Origin: Amycolatopsis acidiphila
GTDB lineage: Bacteria > Actinomycetota > Actinomycetes > Mycobacteriales > Pseudonocardiaceae
DNA: 64,000 bases
NCBI RefSeq assembly: GCF_021391495.1
Contig: NZ_CP090063.1
Location: 868,001-932,000, forward strand
Direction of reading: 5' to 3'
Part shown: one piece after another, positions 15,203 to 23,757 of the stretch
Layout of the letters: each line of letters begins with the position of its first letter
How positions within the stretch are numbered: the first letter of the stretch is position 1
The notes under the pieces: generated by a model
The model's database searches: none
Seen by the model: only the letters and a program-made list of their open reading frames with translations
Told to the model about the DNA's origin: nothing
Translations under genes and position numbers: made by a program

Positions 15203-16531
15203 GTGACCCAGTCAGTGCCCGTAACCGGCAGCGAGCCGTTGACCCGCCCGTCGCCGCCGCGCCTGGCCCTGCGGACCTCCCTCGCCCGGCTGTCGATGCG
15301 GCCGCGCTCGATGCTGCTGTTGTCCGCGGTGCCGGTACTGGCCATCACCCTCGGTGTCGTCGGCTGGCTCGTGGACTGGCGCCTCGGCGTGGACAGCGCG
15401 GTGTACCGCGCGGGCGCGCTGACGCTGCTGCACGGCGATCCGCTCTACGACGCCAGCACGCTGCCGCCCGAGCCGTGGTGGGCGCTGCTGCCGTTCACCT
15501 ACCCGCCGACGGCCGCGCTGCTGTTCGTGCCGCTCGCGATCGTGCCCACACAGGTCGCCTGGGGTGTGCTGACGGCCGTTTCCGTCCTGGCGATGGCGCT
15601 GGTCATCCGGGTCGCGATCGGCTCGCTGCCGAAGCCGGTGGCGGGCGGTGCGCGCTGGTGGTCCTCGCCGGCACGCGCGACGCTGGTGTTCTCGGTCGTG
15701 CTGCTGGGCCTGGAACCGGTGTGGCGGACGATCTTCCTTGGCCAGATCAACCTGATCCTGATGGCGCTGGTCGTGCTGGACGTGCTGGTCGTGACCTCGC
15801 GCGGCGGCCGTGGCGGCGGCATCATGGTCGGCGTCGCGGCGGCCGTGAAGCTGACGCCGTTGATCTTCGTGGTGCACCTGTTCCTCACCGGCAAGCGCGC
15901 CGACGCGGTGCGTGCGCTGGTCACGTTCCTCGGCCTGCAGCTGCTCATGTTGCTGCTGATCCCGGGCGACACGATCCGCTACTGGACCAAGACGATCTCC
16001 GACACCGGCCGGATCGGGCCGGTGCACTGGGCGGGCAACCAGTCGCTCAACGGCCTGATGAACCGCGTCACCGACCTCGCGCCGTGGGCGTCGAAGGCCG
16101 CGATCGGCATCAGCGCGCTGCTCGCGATCCCGGCGATCTGGTTCATGCTGCGCTTCCACCGCCGCGGCCAGGCGCTCGCCGCGCTGCTGGTCAGCGCGTT
16201 CTTCGCGTTGCTGGCGTCGCCGATCTCGTGGTCGCACCACTGGGTGTGGGCCGTGCCGTTGATCGTGCTGCTGATCTCGCGTCTGCCGCAGACCACGCCC
16301 GCCACCGCGTGGCGCAGATGGCTGGGTACGGGCGCGGTGATCGCGGTGTTCATCAGCTGTGTGCTGCTCGTGCTGCCCAACGGCCGCAACATCGAGCTGC
16401 ACTGGAAGTTCTGGCAGGGCGTGCTGGGCAACGCCTACATCCTGATGCCGCTCGTCCTGGCCGTGGTGCTGGTGACGCGCTGGGCCCTGCTGCGGAAACA
16501 CCGCCGTGTCGACGCGACGACTGCCGGCTGA
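15203..16531 (+). CDS. GT87 (DUF2029) polyprenyl-phosphate-mannose-dependent mannosyltransferase, copy 1
   Basis: 442 aa, about ten predicted membrane segments. It shares the actinobacterial GT87 pattern with its neighbour: WRLGVDSAVYRAGALTLLHGDPLY, PFTYPPTAALLFVPLA, LGQINLILMALVVLDVL, AVKLTPLIFVVHLFLTGK and SPISWSHHWVWAVPL. Members add alpha-1,2-mannose from polyprenyl-phosphate-mannose to lipomannan or lipoarabinomannan at the outer membrane face. The Asp in the first loop (GVDSAVYR) fits the GT-C acidic motif. GTG 15203 has a GAAGGGG upstream. Its end overlaps the next gene by 26 nt. The exact acceptor cannot be read. Confidence 0.9.
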   Translation: MTQSVPVTGSEPLTRPSPPRLALRTSLARLSMRPRSMLLLSAVPVLAITLGVVGWLVDWRLGVDSAVYRAGALTLLHGDPLYDASTLPPEPWWALLPFTYPPTAALLFVPLAIVPTQVAWGVLTAVSVLAMALVIRVAIGSLPKPVAGGARWWSSPARATLVFSVVLLGLEPVWRTIFLGQINLILMALVVLDVLVVTSRGGRGGGIMVGVAAAVKLTPLIFVVHLFLTGKRADAVRALVTFLGLQLLMLLLIPGDTIRYWTKTISDTGRIGPVHWAGNQSLNGLMNRVTDLAPWASKAAIGISALLAIPAIWFMLRFHRRGQALAALLVSAFFALLASPISWSHHWVWAVPLIVLLISRLPQTTPATAWRRWLGTGAVIAVFISCVLLVLPNGRNIELHWKFWQGVLGNAYILMPLVLAVVLVTRWALLRKHRRVDATTAG

Positions 16532-17651
16532 ACCCGGACGGCTGCTGGTCGGCCTGCTCGTCCTGGGCACCCTCGCGGTCGGGGTCTTCGGCTGGCTCGC
16601 GGACTGGCGGCTGGGCGCGGACAGCGCGGTGTACCGCGCCGGCGCGCTGACCTTCCTGCGCGGCGACTCGCTGTACACCTGGGAGCGGCTGTCGGCGCTG
16701 CCGTCCTGGGTCGCGCTGCCGTTCACCTACCCGCCCGCGGCCGCGCTGCTGTTCGTGCCGCTGGCCGCGCTGCCCGCCGGGCTCGCCTGGGGCATCGTCT
16801 CCACGGCGTCGGTGGTCTCGCTCGCCGTCGTCGTGCACCTGTGCCTTCGGCCGTCGCGGTGGGCCGCTGTGGCGGGCCTGACGGTGCTCGGGCTCGCGCT
16901 CGAACCGGTGTGGAAGACGCTGTTCCTCGGGCAGATCAACCTGATCCTGATGGCGCTGGTCGTGGTGGACGTGCTGGTCCGCCCGCGGTGGTCGGGGGTG
17001 CTGGTCGGTGTCGCGGCGGCGGTGAAGCTGACCCCGCTGATCTTCGTGGCACACCTGTTCGTCGTCGGCCGCCGCCGCGACGGGCTGCGGGCGCTGGGCA
17101 CGTTCGCCGTGCTGCAGGCCCTGATGTTCGCCCTGATGCCGCACGACGCGGTGAGCTACTGGACGCAGGCGGCGTTCGATCCCGACCGGGTCGGCGGCGT
17201 GCACTGGATCTTCAACCAGTCGCTCAACGGCCTGTTCCACCGCGCCACGCACGACGCGCCGTGGTCGACGAAGCTCGCGCTGCTGGTCGCGGCCCTGCTC
17301 GCGGTGCCCGCGGTGTGGCTGGTGCGGCGGTTGCACCAGCGGGGCGAGGATCTGGCGGCGCTGCTGGTGACCGCGTTCCTCGGCCTGCTGGCGTCGCCGG
17401 TCTCGTGGTCGCACCACTGGGTGTGGGCGGTGCCGCTGGTGGCGCTGCTGGTCGCGAAGCGGCGGTGGGCGTGGGCGGCGCTGGTGACGGCGTTGTTCGC
17501 GAGCTGCGTCGTGATGCTGGTGCCCAACGGCGGGAGCACCGAGTTCGGCTGGGGCGTGGGCTGGTCGATCCCGGGGAACGCGTACGTGCTCGCGGCGGCG
17601 CTCGGGATCATCGGCCTCGCGGCCCGTGACCTGCGTCTCCGGCTATTCTGA
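16506..17651 (+). CDS. GT87 (DUF2029) polyprenyl-phosphate-mannose-dependent mannosyltransferase, copy 2
   Basis: 381 aa, about ten membrane segments, a shorter paralog of the preceding gene with the same blocks (WRLGADSAVYRAGALTFLRGDSLY, PFTYPPAAALLFVPLAALP, FLGQINLILMALVVVDVLV, SPVSWSHHWVWAVPL). It lacks the roughly 40-residue cytoplasmic N-terminal extension of copy 1. GTG 16506 lies inside the end of copy 1, so the two are co-translated. Tandem duplication suggests successive or alternative mannosylation of the same polymer. Confidence 0.9.
   Translation: MSTRRLPAEPGRLLVGLLVLGTLAVGVFGWLADWRLGADSAVYRAGALTFLRGDSLYTWERLSALPSWVALPFTYPPAAALLFVPLAALPAGLAWGIVSTASVVSLAVVVHLCLRPSRWAAVAGLTVLGLALEPVWKTLFLGQINLILMALVVVDVLVRPRWSGVLVGVAAAVKLTPLIFVAHLFVVGRRRDGLRALGTFAVLQALMFALMPHDAVSYWTQAAFDPDRVGGVHWIFNQSLNGLFHRATHDAPWSTKLALLVAALLAVPAVWLVRRLHQRGEDLAALLVTAFLGLLASPVSWSHHWVWAVPLVALLVAKRRWAWAALVTALFASCVVMLVPNGGSTEFGWGVGWSIPGNAYVLAAALGIIGLAARDLRLRLF
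17644..17649 (+). promoter_or_regulatory. Leaderless-type -10 hexamer TATTCT of purK
   Basis: TATTCT lies 8 nt before GTG 17658 and overlaps the last codons of the upstream mannosyltransferase. No Shine-Dalgarno is seen. Confidence 0.45.
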
Positions 17652-17657
17652 CTAGTC

Positions 17658-18842
17658 GTGGATCCTCGCACCGGTCTCCCGGTAGTCGGCATGGTGGGCG
17701 GCGGCCAGCTCGCCAGGATGACGCATCAGGCCGCGATCGCGCTCGGCCAGTCGCTCCGCGTGCTCGCCGCGGACGAGAACGACGCCGCGGCGCTGGTCGC
17801 CGCCGACGTGACGATCGGTCACCACACCGACTTCGAGGCGCTGCTGGCGTTCGCGAAGACGGTCGACGTGCTCACCTTCGACCACGAGCACGTGCCCGGC
17901 GAGCACCTGCTCGCGCTGGCGATGAACGACGACACCCCGATCCGTCCCGGGCCGGACTCGCTGGCCTTCGCGCAGAACAAGCTGATCATGCGTGAGCGGC
18001 TCTCGGTCGAGGACTACCCGTGCCCGCCGTTCGCCGAAGTGTCCGAAGTGGACGACGTGCTGAAGTTCGGCGCCGAGCACTCGTGGCCGGTGGTGCTCAA
18101 GGCGGCCACCGGCGGCTACGACGGCAAGGGCGTCTGGATGCTCGACTCCGACGCCGAGGCGCGCTCGCTCGTGCCGGAGCTGCTGGCCGCGGGCACCCAG
18201 CTGATGGTCGAGCGGCGCGTCGAGATGCGCCGGGAGCTGTGCGCGCTCGTGGCCCGCTCGCCGTTCGGCCAGGGCGCGGCGTGGCCGGTCGTGGAGACCG
18301 TGCAGAAGGACGGGATCAACACCGAGGTGCTCGCCCCCGCGCCCGGGCTGACCGCGCGGAAGGTCGACGAGGCACAGGATCTCGCGTTGCGCATCGCGAA
18401 CGCGCTCAACGTCGTCGGCGTGCTCGCGGTCGAGCTGTTCGACACCGACGGCGGACTGGTCATCAACGAGCTCGCGATGCGCCCGCACAACTCCGGCCAC
18501 TGGACGATGGACGGTTCGCGCACCTCGCAGTTCGAGCAGCATCTGCGGGCCGTGCTGGACTACCCGCTGGGCTCGACCGAGCTGCTGGCGCCGACCGTGA
18601 TGGCGAACGTGCTCGGCGCGCCGGTCCTGCCGAAGATGGGCTCGGACGAGCGCCTGCACCACCTGTTCGCGCGGTTCCCCGACGCGAAGGTGCACCTCTA
18701 CGGCAAGGGTGAGCGGCCGGGCCGCAAGCTCGGGCACGTCAACTTCGTCGGCCGCGACATGCCGGAGCTGCGCTCCCGCGCCACCCTGTCCGCGCACTGG
18801 CTCTCGCACGCGGAATGGCTCGACGGCCACCAAATCCACTGA
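17658..18842 (+). CDS. purK: N5-carboxyaminoimidazole ribonucleotide synthase
   Basis: 394 aa ATP-grasp enzyme converting AIR, ATP and bicarbonate to N5-CAIR in purine synthesis. Motifs: [17 protein letters not shown] (N-terminal nucleotide-binding fold), the ATP-grasp loop [17 protein letters not shown], and the family hallmark [36 protein letters not shown]. Full length. GTG 17658 follows a -10-like hexamer at 8 nt. purE follows after 22 nt and performs the next step. The purK-purE pair lies near a GtrA gene and an acyl-CoA dehydrogenase, as in mycobacteria. Confidence 0.97.
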   Translation: MDPRTGLPVVGMVGGGQLARMTHQAAIALGQSLRVLAADENDAAALVAADVTIGHHTDFEALLAFAKTVDVLTFDHEHVPGEHLLALAMNDDTPIRPGPDSLAFAQNKLIMRERLSVEDYPCPPFAEVSEVDDVLKFGAEHSWPVVLKAATGGYDGKGVWMLDSDAEARSLVPELLAAGTQLMVERRVEMRRELCALVARSPFGQGAAWPVVETVQKDGINTEVLAPAPGLTARKVDEAQDLALRIANALNVVGVLAVELFDTDGGLVINELAMRPHNSGHWTMDGSRTSQFEQHLRAVLDYPLGSTELLAPTVMANVLGAPVLPKMGSDERLHHLFARFPDAKVHLYGKGERPGRKLGHVNFVGRDMPELRSRATLSAHWLSHAEWLDGHQIH

Positions 18843-18864
18843 CCACCCACGGCAAGGAGCGACA

Positions 18865-19371
18865 GTGACCTCGGCGACCCCCCAGGTGGGCGTGATCATG
18901 GGCAGCGACTCGGACTGGCCGGTGCTGGAGGCCGCCGGGCAGGCGCTGGACGAGTTCGGCGTGGCCTACGAGGTCGGCGTCTACTCGGCGCACCGGACCC
19001 CGCAGCGGATGCTCGACTACGCCTCGTCCGCCGCGGACCGGGGCCTGAAGGTGATCATCGCCGGGGCCGGCGGCGCGGCACACCTGCCGGGTATGGTCGC
19101 CGCGGCGACGGTGCTGCCGGTGATCGGCGTGCCGGTGCCGTTGAAGTACCTGGACGGGATGGACTCGCTGCTGTCGATCGTGCAGATGCCGGCCGGGGTC
19201 CCGGTCGCGACGGTCTCCATCGGCGGCGCGCGCAACGCCGGGCTGCTGGCGGTCCGCGTGCTGGCCGCCCACGACCCGGCGCTGCGCGAGCGCATGGCCG
19301 CGTTCCAGGCCGACCTGGAGAAGCTGGTGCTCGACAAGGACGCGGCGCTGCGGGAGAAGCTGGGCAGGTAG
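18865..19371 (+). CDS. purE: N5-carboxyaminoimidazole ribonucleotide mutase
   Basis: 168 aa class I PurE, which rearranges N5-CAIR to CAIR without ATP. It has the binding loop [20 protein letters not shown], the active-site segment [14 protein letters not shown] and [26 protein letters not shown]. The frame runs upstream into purK, but GTG 18865 has AAGGAG 6 nt before it and gives the normal PurE length. It is in an operon with purK. Confidence 0.97.
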   Translation: MTSATPQVGVIMGSDSDWPVLEAAGQALDEFGVAYEVGVYSAHRTPQRMLDYASSAADRGLKVIIAGAGGAAHLPGMVAAATVLPVIGVPVPLKYLDGMDSLLSIVQMPAGVPVATVSIGGARNAGLLAVRVLAAHDPALRERMAAFQADLEKLVLDKDAALREKLGR

Positions 19372-19396
19372 CGGCCGCCTGCCCGCGGCTCGCCGA

Positions 19397-21046
19397 TCAG
19401 TCCAATTGCTTGCGCAGCTCCCGCTTGAGCACCTTGCCCGCCGCCGACACCGGGATCTCGTCGACGAAGTACAGCTCCCGGAGTCGCTTGTAGGGCAACA
19501 CGTTCTCGTTCACCGCAGCCATCAGCGACTCCTCGGTGACCGCGTCGTCGCCGCGTACGACGAAGGCCACCGGCAGCTCGCCGACGTCCGTCCGCCGGCG
19601 GCCGACCACCGCCGCTGAGCGCACGCCGGGCTGCGACATCAGCAGCTCCTCCAGCTCGCGCGGGTACACGTTGTAACCCTTGTACAGCAGCATGTCCTTC
19701 TTTCGGTCCACAATGGACAAGTAGCCTTCCTTGTCCAGCACGCCGATGTCCCCGGTGTGCAGCCATCCGTCGACGAGCACGGCGGCCGTCTCCTCGGGCC
19801 GGTTGTGGTAGCCGATCATCACCTGCGGGCCCCGGATGCAGACCTCGCCCTGCTCCCCGGTCGGCAGCGGGTCCTCGCCGCCCTCCGCGGGCACGATCTT
19901 CACCTCGGTGTCGAACACCGGCACCCCGACCGTGCCCTGTTTCCGCACCCCGGAACGGAATCCGGGCCCGCTCGTGGCGCCCATGGTGACCTCGGTGAGC
20001 CCGTAGCCCTCGTTGATCACGGCGTCCGGGAAGCGGCGGGCGAGCGCGCGGATCATCTCGTGCGGCATCGGCGCCGCACCGGACGACAGGGCCCGCACCG
20101 AGGAGAGGTCGCGCGTCCGGAAGTCCGGGCACGCCAGCAGCGCCGCGAACAACGCGGGCGCGCCGCCGATCTGCGTGATGCGCAGGCGTTCGCCGTCGGC
20201 GAGGTAGCGCACCGGGTCGAACCCGTCCTGCAGCGCGATCGTGCCGCCGGACAGCATCGGCACGTTGAGCCCGCCGATCGTGCCCATCGCGTGGAACCAC
20301 GGCGTGAGGTTGATGCCGACGCCCGTGCCCAGCCTGGCCGGCCACTCCGCCTCGCCGCCGACCTGGTCCAGCGTCAGGTTCCCGTCCGCGTCCGGCGCCG
20401 GCACCGAACCGCTGCCCCAGCACCCGTACTGCAGGGAGTTGACGACGACGTTGCGGTGCGGCAGTTCGACGCCCTTGGACCGCCCGGTGGTGCCGCCGGT
20501 GTAAGCCAGGTGCGCGAGCCGGGTGCGGACGTCGATCCGCACGTCCGGGCGGGTTTCGGGCTGTCCGGCGGAAAACTCCTCGAACTCGAGCTGGCCGGGG
20601 CCGGGCTCGCCACCGGTGACGACGACGAGCCGCACCTGGGTGTGTTCCCGCACCGCCGCAAGCGCTTGCGCAGCCCGGCCGAAGCTCACCGCCGCGACGG
20701 CGCCGGAGTCGGCCAGCTGGGCGGCAAGGTCGGCGGGCGGCAGCAGCGGGTTGGCCGGGGTGAACGTCGCGCCGGCGAGCAGGATCCCGTAGTACGCCAC
20801 GGGATACGCGAGGCAGTTGGGCGCGTGGATGGCCACCGTGTCGCCGGGACCGATGTCGTGTGCGCGCAGCGCGTTCGCGAACCGGCAGGCGGCGCGGTAC
20901 ACCTCGGCGAAGGTCAGCTGCCGGTCGTGGTGGAGGTAGGCGACGCGGTCGCCCCAGCGGGCGGCCGCCCCGGCGACGATCGCACCGACGGGCAATTCGG
21001 GATAGTCGAGCGAACCAGGCACTTCGGCGGGCAAGGTGATCGGCAT
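19397..21046 (-). CDS. Acyl-CoA synthetase (AMP-binding)
   Basis: 549 aa adenylate-forming ligase. Motifs: the P-loop-like LAYTGGTTGRSKGVELPHRN, INEGYGLTEVTMG, GWLHTGDIGVLDKEGYLSIVDRKKDMLLYKGYNVYPRELEELL and the catalytic lysine region PVSAAGKVLKREL. It resembles long-chain or 4-coumarate-CoA-ligase-type enzymes activating a carboxylic acid as its CoA ester; the substrate cannot be read. ATG 21046 is chosen because GGAG lies 5 nt upstream; the frame opens 12 codons earlier. It is divergent from an acyl-CoA dehydrogenase, which suggests related fatty-acid use. Confidence 0.93.
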   Translation of the reverse strand: MPITLPAEVPGSLDYPELPVGAIVAGAAARWGDRVAYLHHDRQLTFAEVYRAACRFANALRAHDIGPGDTVAIHAPNCLAYPVAYYGILLAGATFTPANPLLPPADLAAQLADSGAVAAVSFGRAAQALAAVREHTQVRLVVVTGGEPGPGQLEFEEFSAGQPETRPDVRIDVRTRLAHLAYTGGTTGRSKGVELPHRNVVVNSLQYGCWGSGSVPAPDADGNLTLDQVGGEAEWPARLGTGVGINLTPWFHAMGTIGGLNVPMLSGGTIALQDGFDPVRYLADGERLRITQIGGAPALFAALLACPDFRTRDLSSVRALSSGAAPMPHEMIRALARRFPDAVINEGYGLTEVTMGATSGPGFRSGVRKQGTVGVPVFDTEVKIVPAEGGEDPLPTGEQGEVCIRGPQVMIGYHNRPEETAAVLVDGWLHTGDIGVLDKEGYLSIVDRKKDMLLYKGYNVYPRELEELLMSQPGVRSAAVVGRRRTDVGELPVAFVVRGDDAVTEESLMAAVNENVLPYKRLRELYFVDEIPVSAAGKVLKRELRKQLD

Positions 21047-21149
21047 CACTCCACCATAGGGCGGAAGTGCGGCCAAGGACACAAAGGCAGCAGGTGAACG
21101 AGCGCTAACCTGGGAGGGGAATCTTGCGACGCGAGGAGGGGTGACACCG

Positions 21150-22310
21150 GTGTCTGACGGTCCGGGGCTGTACCAGTTGGCCGAGGAGCACGAGGAGTTG
21201 CGTGCCGCGGTGCGTGCGCTGGCGGAGAAGGAGATCGCCCCGTACGCGGCTGATGTGGACGAGCGGGAGCGTTACCCGTCCGAGGCGCGGGACGCGCTGG
21301 TCAAGGCCGGTTTCCACGCGGTGCACGTTCCGGAGGAGTACGAGGGTCAGGGTGCGGACGCGGTCGCGGCGTGCATCGTGATCGAGGAGGTCGCGCGGGT
21401 GGACGCGTCGGCGTCGTTGATTCCGGCGGTGAACAAGCTGGGTACGCAGCCGATCATCCTCTCGGCGTCGGATGCGGTGAAGAAGCTGGTGTTGCCGGAT
21501 ATCGCGGCCGGGGCGTCGGCCTCGTACGGGCTCTCGGAGCGCGAGGCGGGTTCGGACACCGCGTCGATGCGTACCCGGGCCCGGCTCGAGGGTGATGTGT
21601 GGGTTCTCAACGGCACCAAGGCGTGGATCACCAACGCGGGGGAGTCCACCTGGTACACCGTGATGGCGGTGACCGATCCGGACGCGGCGAAGAAGTCGAA
21701 CGGTATCTCGGCGTTCGCGGTGCACAAGGATGATCCGGGCTTTTCGGTGGGGCCGAAGGAGCGCAAGCTCGGTATCAAGGGTTCGCCGACGCGGGAGATC
21801 TACTTCCAGGACTGCACGATCCCGGTGGACCGGATCATCGGTGAGCCCGGCACCGGTCTGAAGACGGCGTTGCGCACGCTGGACCACACCCGCCCGACGA
21901 TCGGGGCGCAGGCACTGGGCATCGCCCAGGGTGCGCTGGAGGCGGCGGTGGCGTATGTGAAGGACCGCACGCAGTTCGGCACGGCCGTCGCGGAGTTTCA
22001 GGGCGTGCAGTTCATGCTGGCCGACATGGGTATGAAGATCGAGGCGGCACGGCACCTGGTGTACGCCTCCGCGGCGGCGACCGAGCGCGGTGACTCGCGG
22101 GCGGGTTTCATGGCGTCGGCGGCGAAGGCCTACGCGAGCGATGTGGCGATGTCGGTGACCACCGACGCGGTGCAACTCTTCGGTGCTGCCGGCTACACCC
22201 GCGACTTCCCGGTGGAACGCATGATGCGCGACGCGAAGATCACCCAGATCTACGAAGGCACCAACCAGATCCAGCGGATGGTCATGGCAAGGGCACTGCT
22301 GAAGGGCTGA
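21150..22310 (+). CDS. Acyl-CoA dehydrogenase (FadE25-like)
   Basis: 386 aa FAD flavoenzyme. Motifs: LAEEHEELRAAVRALAEKEIAPYA, the substrate/FAD segment YGLSEREAGSDTASMRTRA, KAWITNAGE, and C-terminal AAGYTRDFPVERMMRDAKITQIYEGTNQIQRMVMARALL, where Glu in IYEGTNQ is the catalytic base of this class. It oxidises acyl-CoA to enoyl-CoA. GAGGAGG at 21133-21139 lies 10 nt before GTG 21150 but only 1 nt before GTG 21141, so 21150 is preferred. Its position after purK-purE matches fadE25 (Rv3274c). Codons include more GGT and GTT than its neighbours, perhaps reflecting high expression. Confidence 0.95.
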   Translation: MSDGPGLYQLAEEHEELRAAVRALAEKEIAPYAADVDERERYPSEARDALVKAGFHAVHVPEEYEGQGADAVAACIVIEEVARVDASASLIPAVNKLGTQPIILSASDAVKKLVLPDIAAGASASYGLSEREAGSDTASMRTRARLEGDVWVLNGTKAWITNAGESTWYTVMAVTDPDAAKKSNGISAFAVHKDDPGFSVGPKERKLGIKGSPTREIYFQDCTIPVDRIIGEPGTGLKTALRTLDHTRPTIGAQALGIAQGALEAAVAYVKDRTQFGTAVAEFQGVQFMLADMGMKIEAARHLVYASAAATERGDSRAGFMASAAKAYASDVAMSVTTDAVQLFGAAGYTRDFPVERMMRDAKITQIYEGTNQIQRMVMARALLKG

Positions 22311-22339
22311 CCTGGTGGGCGGTTCACGGGCGGCCAGCC

Positions 22340-22696
22340 CTAGACCGGCCCGCCCTGGTTGGCCACCAGGCTCTTCGGCGCCTGCTCACGCCACGCCGCC
22401 TCGACGAGTGACTGCACCCGCTCGGCGTCGACGTTGCGCAGGACGACCTGCAGCCCGAGGAAGCTCCGCCGCGCGTCTTGGCGGCGGACGGCCTCGTACG
22501 TCGCCGGGTCATTCGCCGCCGCCTCGGTCGCGTCGTGCTCACTCACGCGGAACACCGCCGTCGTCTCGTCCTTGCCCATGCCCGCGAAGGCCCGGCCCCG
22601 CACCTTGAACGCCGGGACGCGGAACCGGAAGTGGCTGGTCTCCTCGACCTCGGGCAGCGCGCTCGCCCAGCGGCGGATGTCGTCCGTGGTGGTCAT
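22340..22696 (-). CDS. MmcQ/YjbR family protein
   Basis: 118 aa. YjbR fold signs: DIRRWASALPEVEETSHFRFRVPAFKVRGRAFAGM, then RVSEHDATEAA and WREQAPKSLVA. The family resembles DNA-binding CyaY-like folds, but its function is uncertain. ATG 22696 is preceded at 6 nt by TACCGT, and a weak GAGG also lies before it. It stands alone between the acyl-CoA dehydrogenase and a tiny membrane protein gene. Confidence 0.85.
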   Translation of the reverse strand: MTTTDDIRRWASALPEVEETSHFRFRVPAFKVRGRAFAGMGKDETTAVFRVSEHDATEAAANDPATYEAVRRQDARRSFLGLQVVLRNVDAERVQSLVEAAWREQAPKSLVANQGGPV

Positions 22697-22702
22697 CGCC
22701 TC

Positions 22703-22708
22703 ACGGTA
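22703..22708 (-). promoter_or_regulatory. Leaderless-type -10 hexamer TACCGT of the YjbR gene
   Basis: TACCGT on the minus strand is 6 nt from ATG 22696, in keeping with the window-wide pattern. Confidence 0.35.
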
Positions 22709-22780
22709 TAGCCGCGACCCGGGTGAACGACCACCCATTTCCACACGGCCGGCGTACGGCGGATGCGGCACCCTGGACCC

Positions 22781-22924
22781 ATGGCGAAGGATGCCACCCC
22801 CGTCCTGGCGTTCGCGGCGATCGTGCTCGGGATCGTCGCGGCCGCCGCGAACAGCGACGCCTGGTGGTTCCTCGCCGGCCTCATGGCCCTGGTCTTCCTC
22901 ATCGAGAAGCCCATCGACGCCTGA
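22781..22924 (+). CDS. Small two-segment membrane protein (47 aa)
   Basis: ATG 22781 opens a 47-residue frame ending TGA 22924. It has two hydrophobic stretches, VLAFAAIVLGIVAAAA and WWFLAGLMALVFLIE, split by NSDA. GC-ending codons and the clean hydrophobic pattern argue for a real gene. The hexamer CACCCT lies 6 nt before the ATG. Function unknown. The roughly 135 bp that follow, up to the TIGR03089 gene, hold nothing I can identify. Confidence 0.6.
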   Translation: MAKDATPVLAFAAIVLGIVAAAANSDAWWFLAGLMALVFLIEKPIDA

Positions 22925-23061
22925 ACTCGCGTACCACCGCTCCGGTCGCCGTCGAGGCGGCGGGCGCGATCGCGTTCATGCTCGGCCTCGCGCTGCCGCT
23001 GCCGGGCATCGCTGGACCACCTGCTGTTCTGGTGCGAGCGCGCCTCAGCCCGCGTGACTCC

Positions 23062-23745
23062 TCAGGCGAGCAGGTCGACCGTCGTGCGCTCGGCGCGCCG
23101 GCGGTCGGCCAGTTTCGCCGGGTCGGGGTTCGACACCTGGACCAGGTGCGCGCCGGCGGCGAGCGGGGCGAGGAAGCCGCGCAGCACGCCGTCCGGCACG
23201 GTCCATTCCACTGTGGACAACACCCGCTCGCCCGCCGGGAGCTCGGCGGCGCGGGCCTGGGCGAGGACCTCGTCGACGCTCGCTCCCGCCAGCGCGGGGG
23301 TGCCGCCGTCGATCGGGACCAGCGGGCTGAACGTGTCGCCGGACAGCCGGGCCTCGCCGAGGTAGTCGAGCGCGCCGTCCGGCGGTGCGCCGGGCAGGCC
23401 GCGGCCCATCGGGTCGAGCGCGACCACCGCGGTGGTCCCGGACACCGGCGCACCCGGCGCGACGAACGTCACCCGCGCCCCGTCCGGCTCGCCGACGACG
23501 TGGGCGCCGCACCACCACGCGCCCAGCAGCACCCCGGCGGTCTGCCAGTGCGCGGGCAGCGCCACGGCCACGGGATCGCCCGGCTCGACGTCGAACTCGT
23601 CGACCAGCCAGTTCGCCGTCTTCGCCGCCCAGTTCGCGACCGTCGCCACGGACAGTTCGACCCGGGTGCCCGCCGCGTCGTCGTAGTGCGTGATCAGCGG
23701 GCGCGACGGCGACAGGGGACGCAGGAGGTGTTCGGTCAATGACAC
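23062..23745 (-). CDS. TIGR03089 family protein (truncated AMP-binding-like)
   Basis: 227 aa. It resembles only the N-terminal part of AMP-binding ligases (LSVATVANWAAKTANWLVDEFDVEPGDPVAVALPAHWQTAGVLLGAWWCGAHVV) and lacks the ATP loop and catalytic lysine domain. The family is actinobacterial, of unknown role, and sits beside LCP genes (Rv3268-Rv3267 in M. tuberculosis), as here. GTG 23745 lies 6 nt after TAGGTT, which overlaps the stop of the upstream LCP gene. Confidence 0.85.
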   Translation of the reverse strand: MSLTEHLLRPLSPSRPLITHYDDAAGTRVELSVATVANWAAKTANWLVDEFDVEPGDPVAVALPAHWQTAGVLLGAWWCGAHVVGEPDGARVTFVAPGAPVSGTTAVVALDPMGRGLPGAPPDGALDYLGEARLSGDTFSPLVPIDGGTPALAGASVDEVLAQARAAELPAGERVLSTVEWTVPDGVLRGFLAPLAAGAHLVQVSNPDPAKLADRRRAERTTVDLLA

Positions 23746-23751
23746 GGAACC

Positions 23752-23757
23752 AACCTA
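23752..23757 (-). promoter_or_regulatory. Leaderless-type -10 hexamer TAGGTT of the TIGR03089 gene
   Basis: TAGGTT on the minus strand, 6 nt from GTG 23745. Its first bases are the TAG stop codon of the upstream LCP gene. Confidence 0.4.

Noticed and set aside
22925..23061. Possible small gene in the gap after the 47-aa protein
   Set aside because: A frame without a clear start or ribosome site. It reads as leftover sequence, although a hydrophobic stretch is present.
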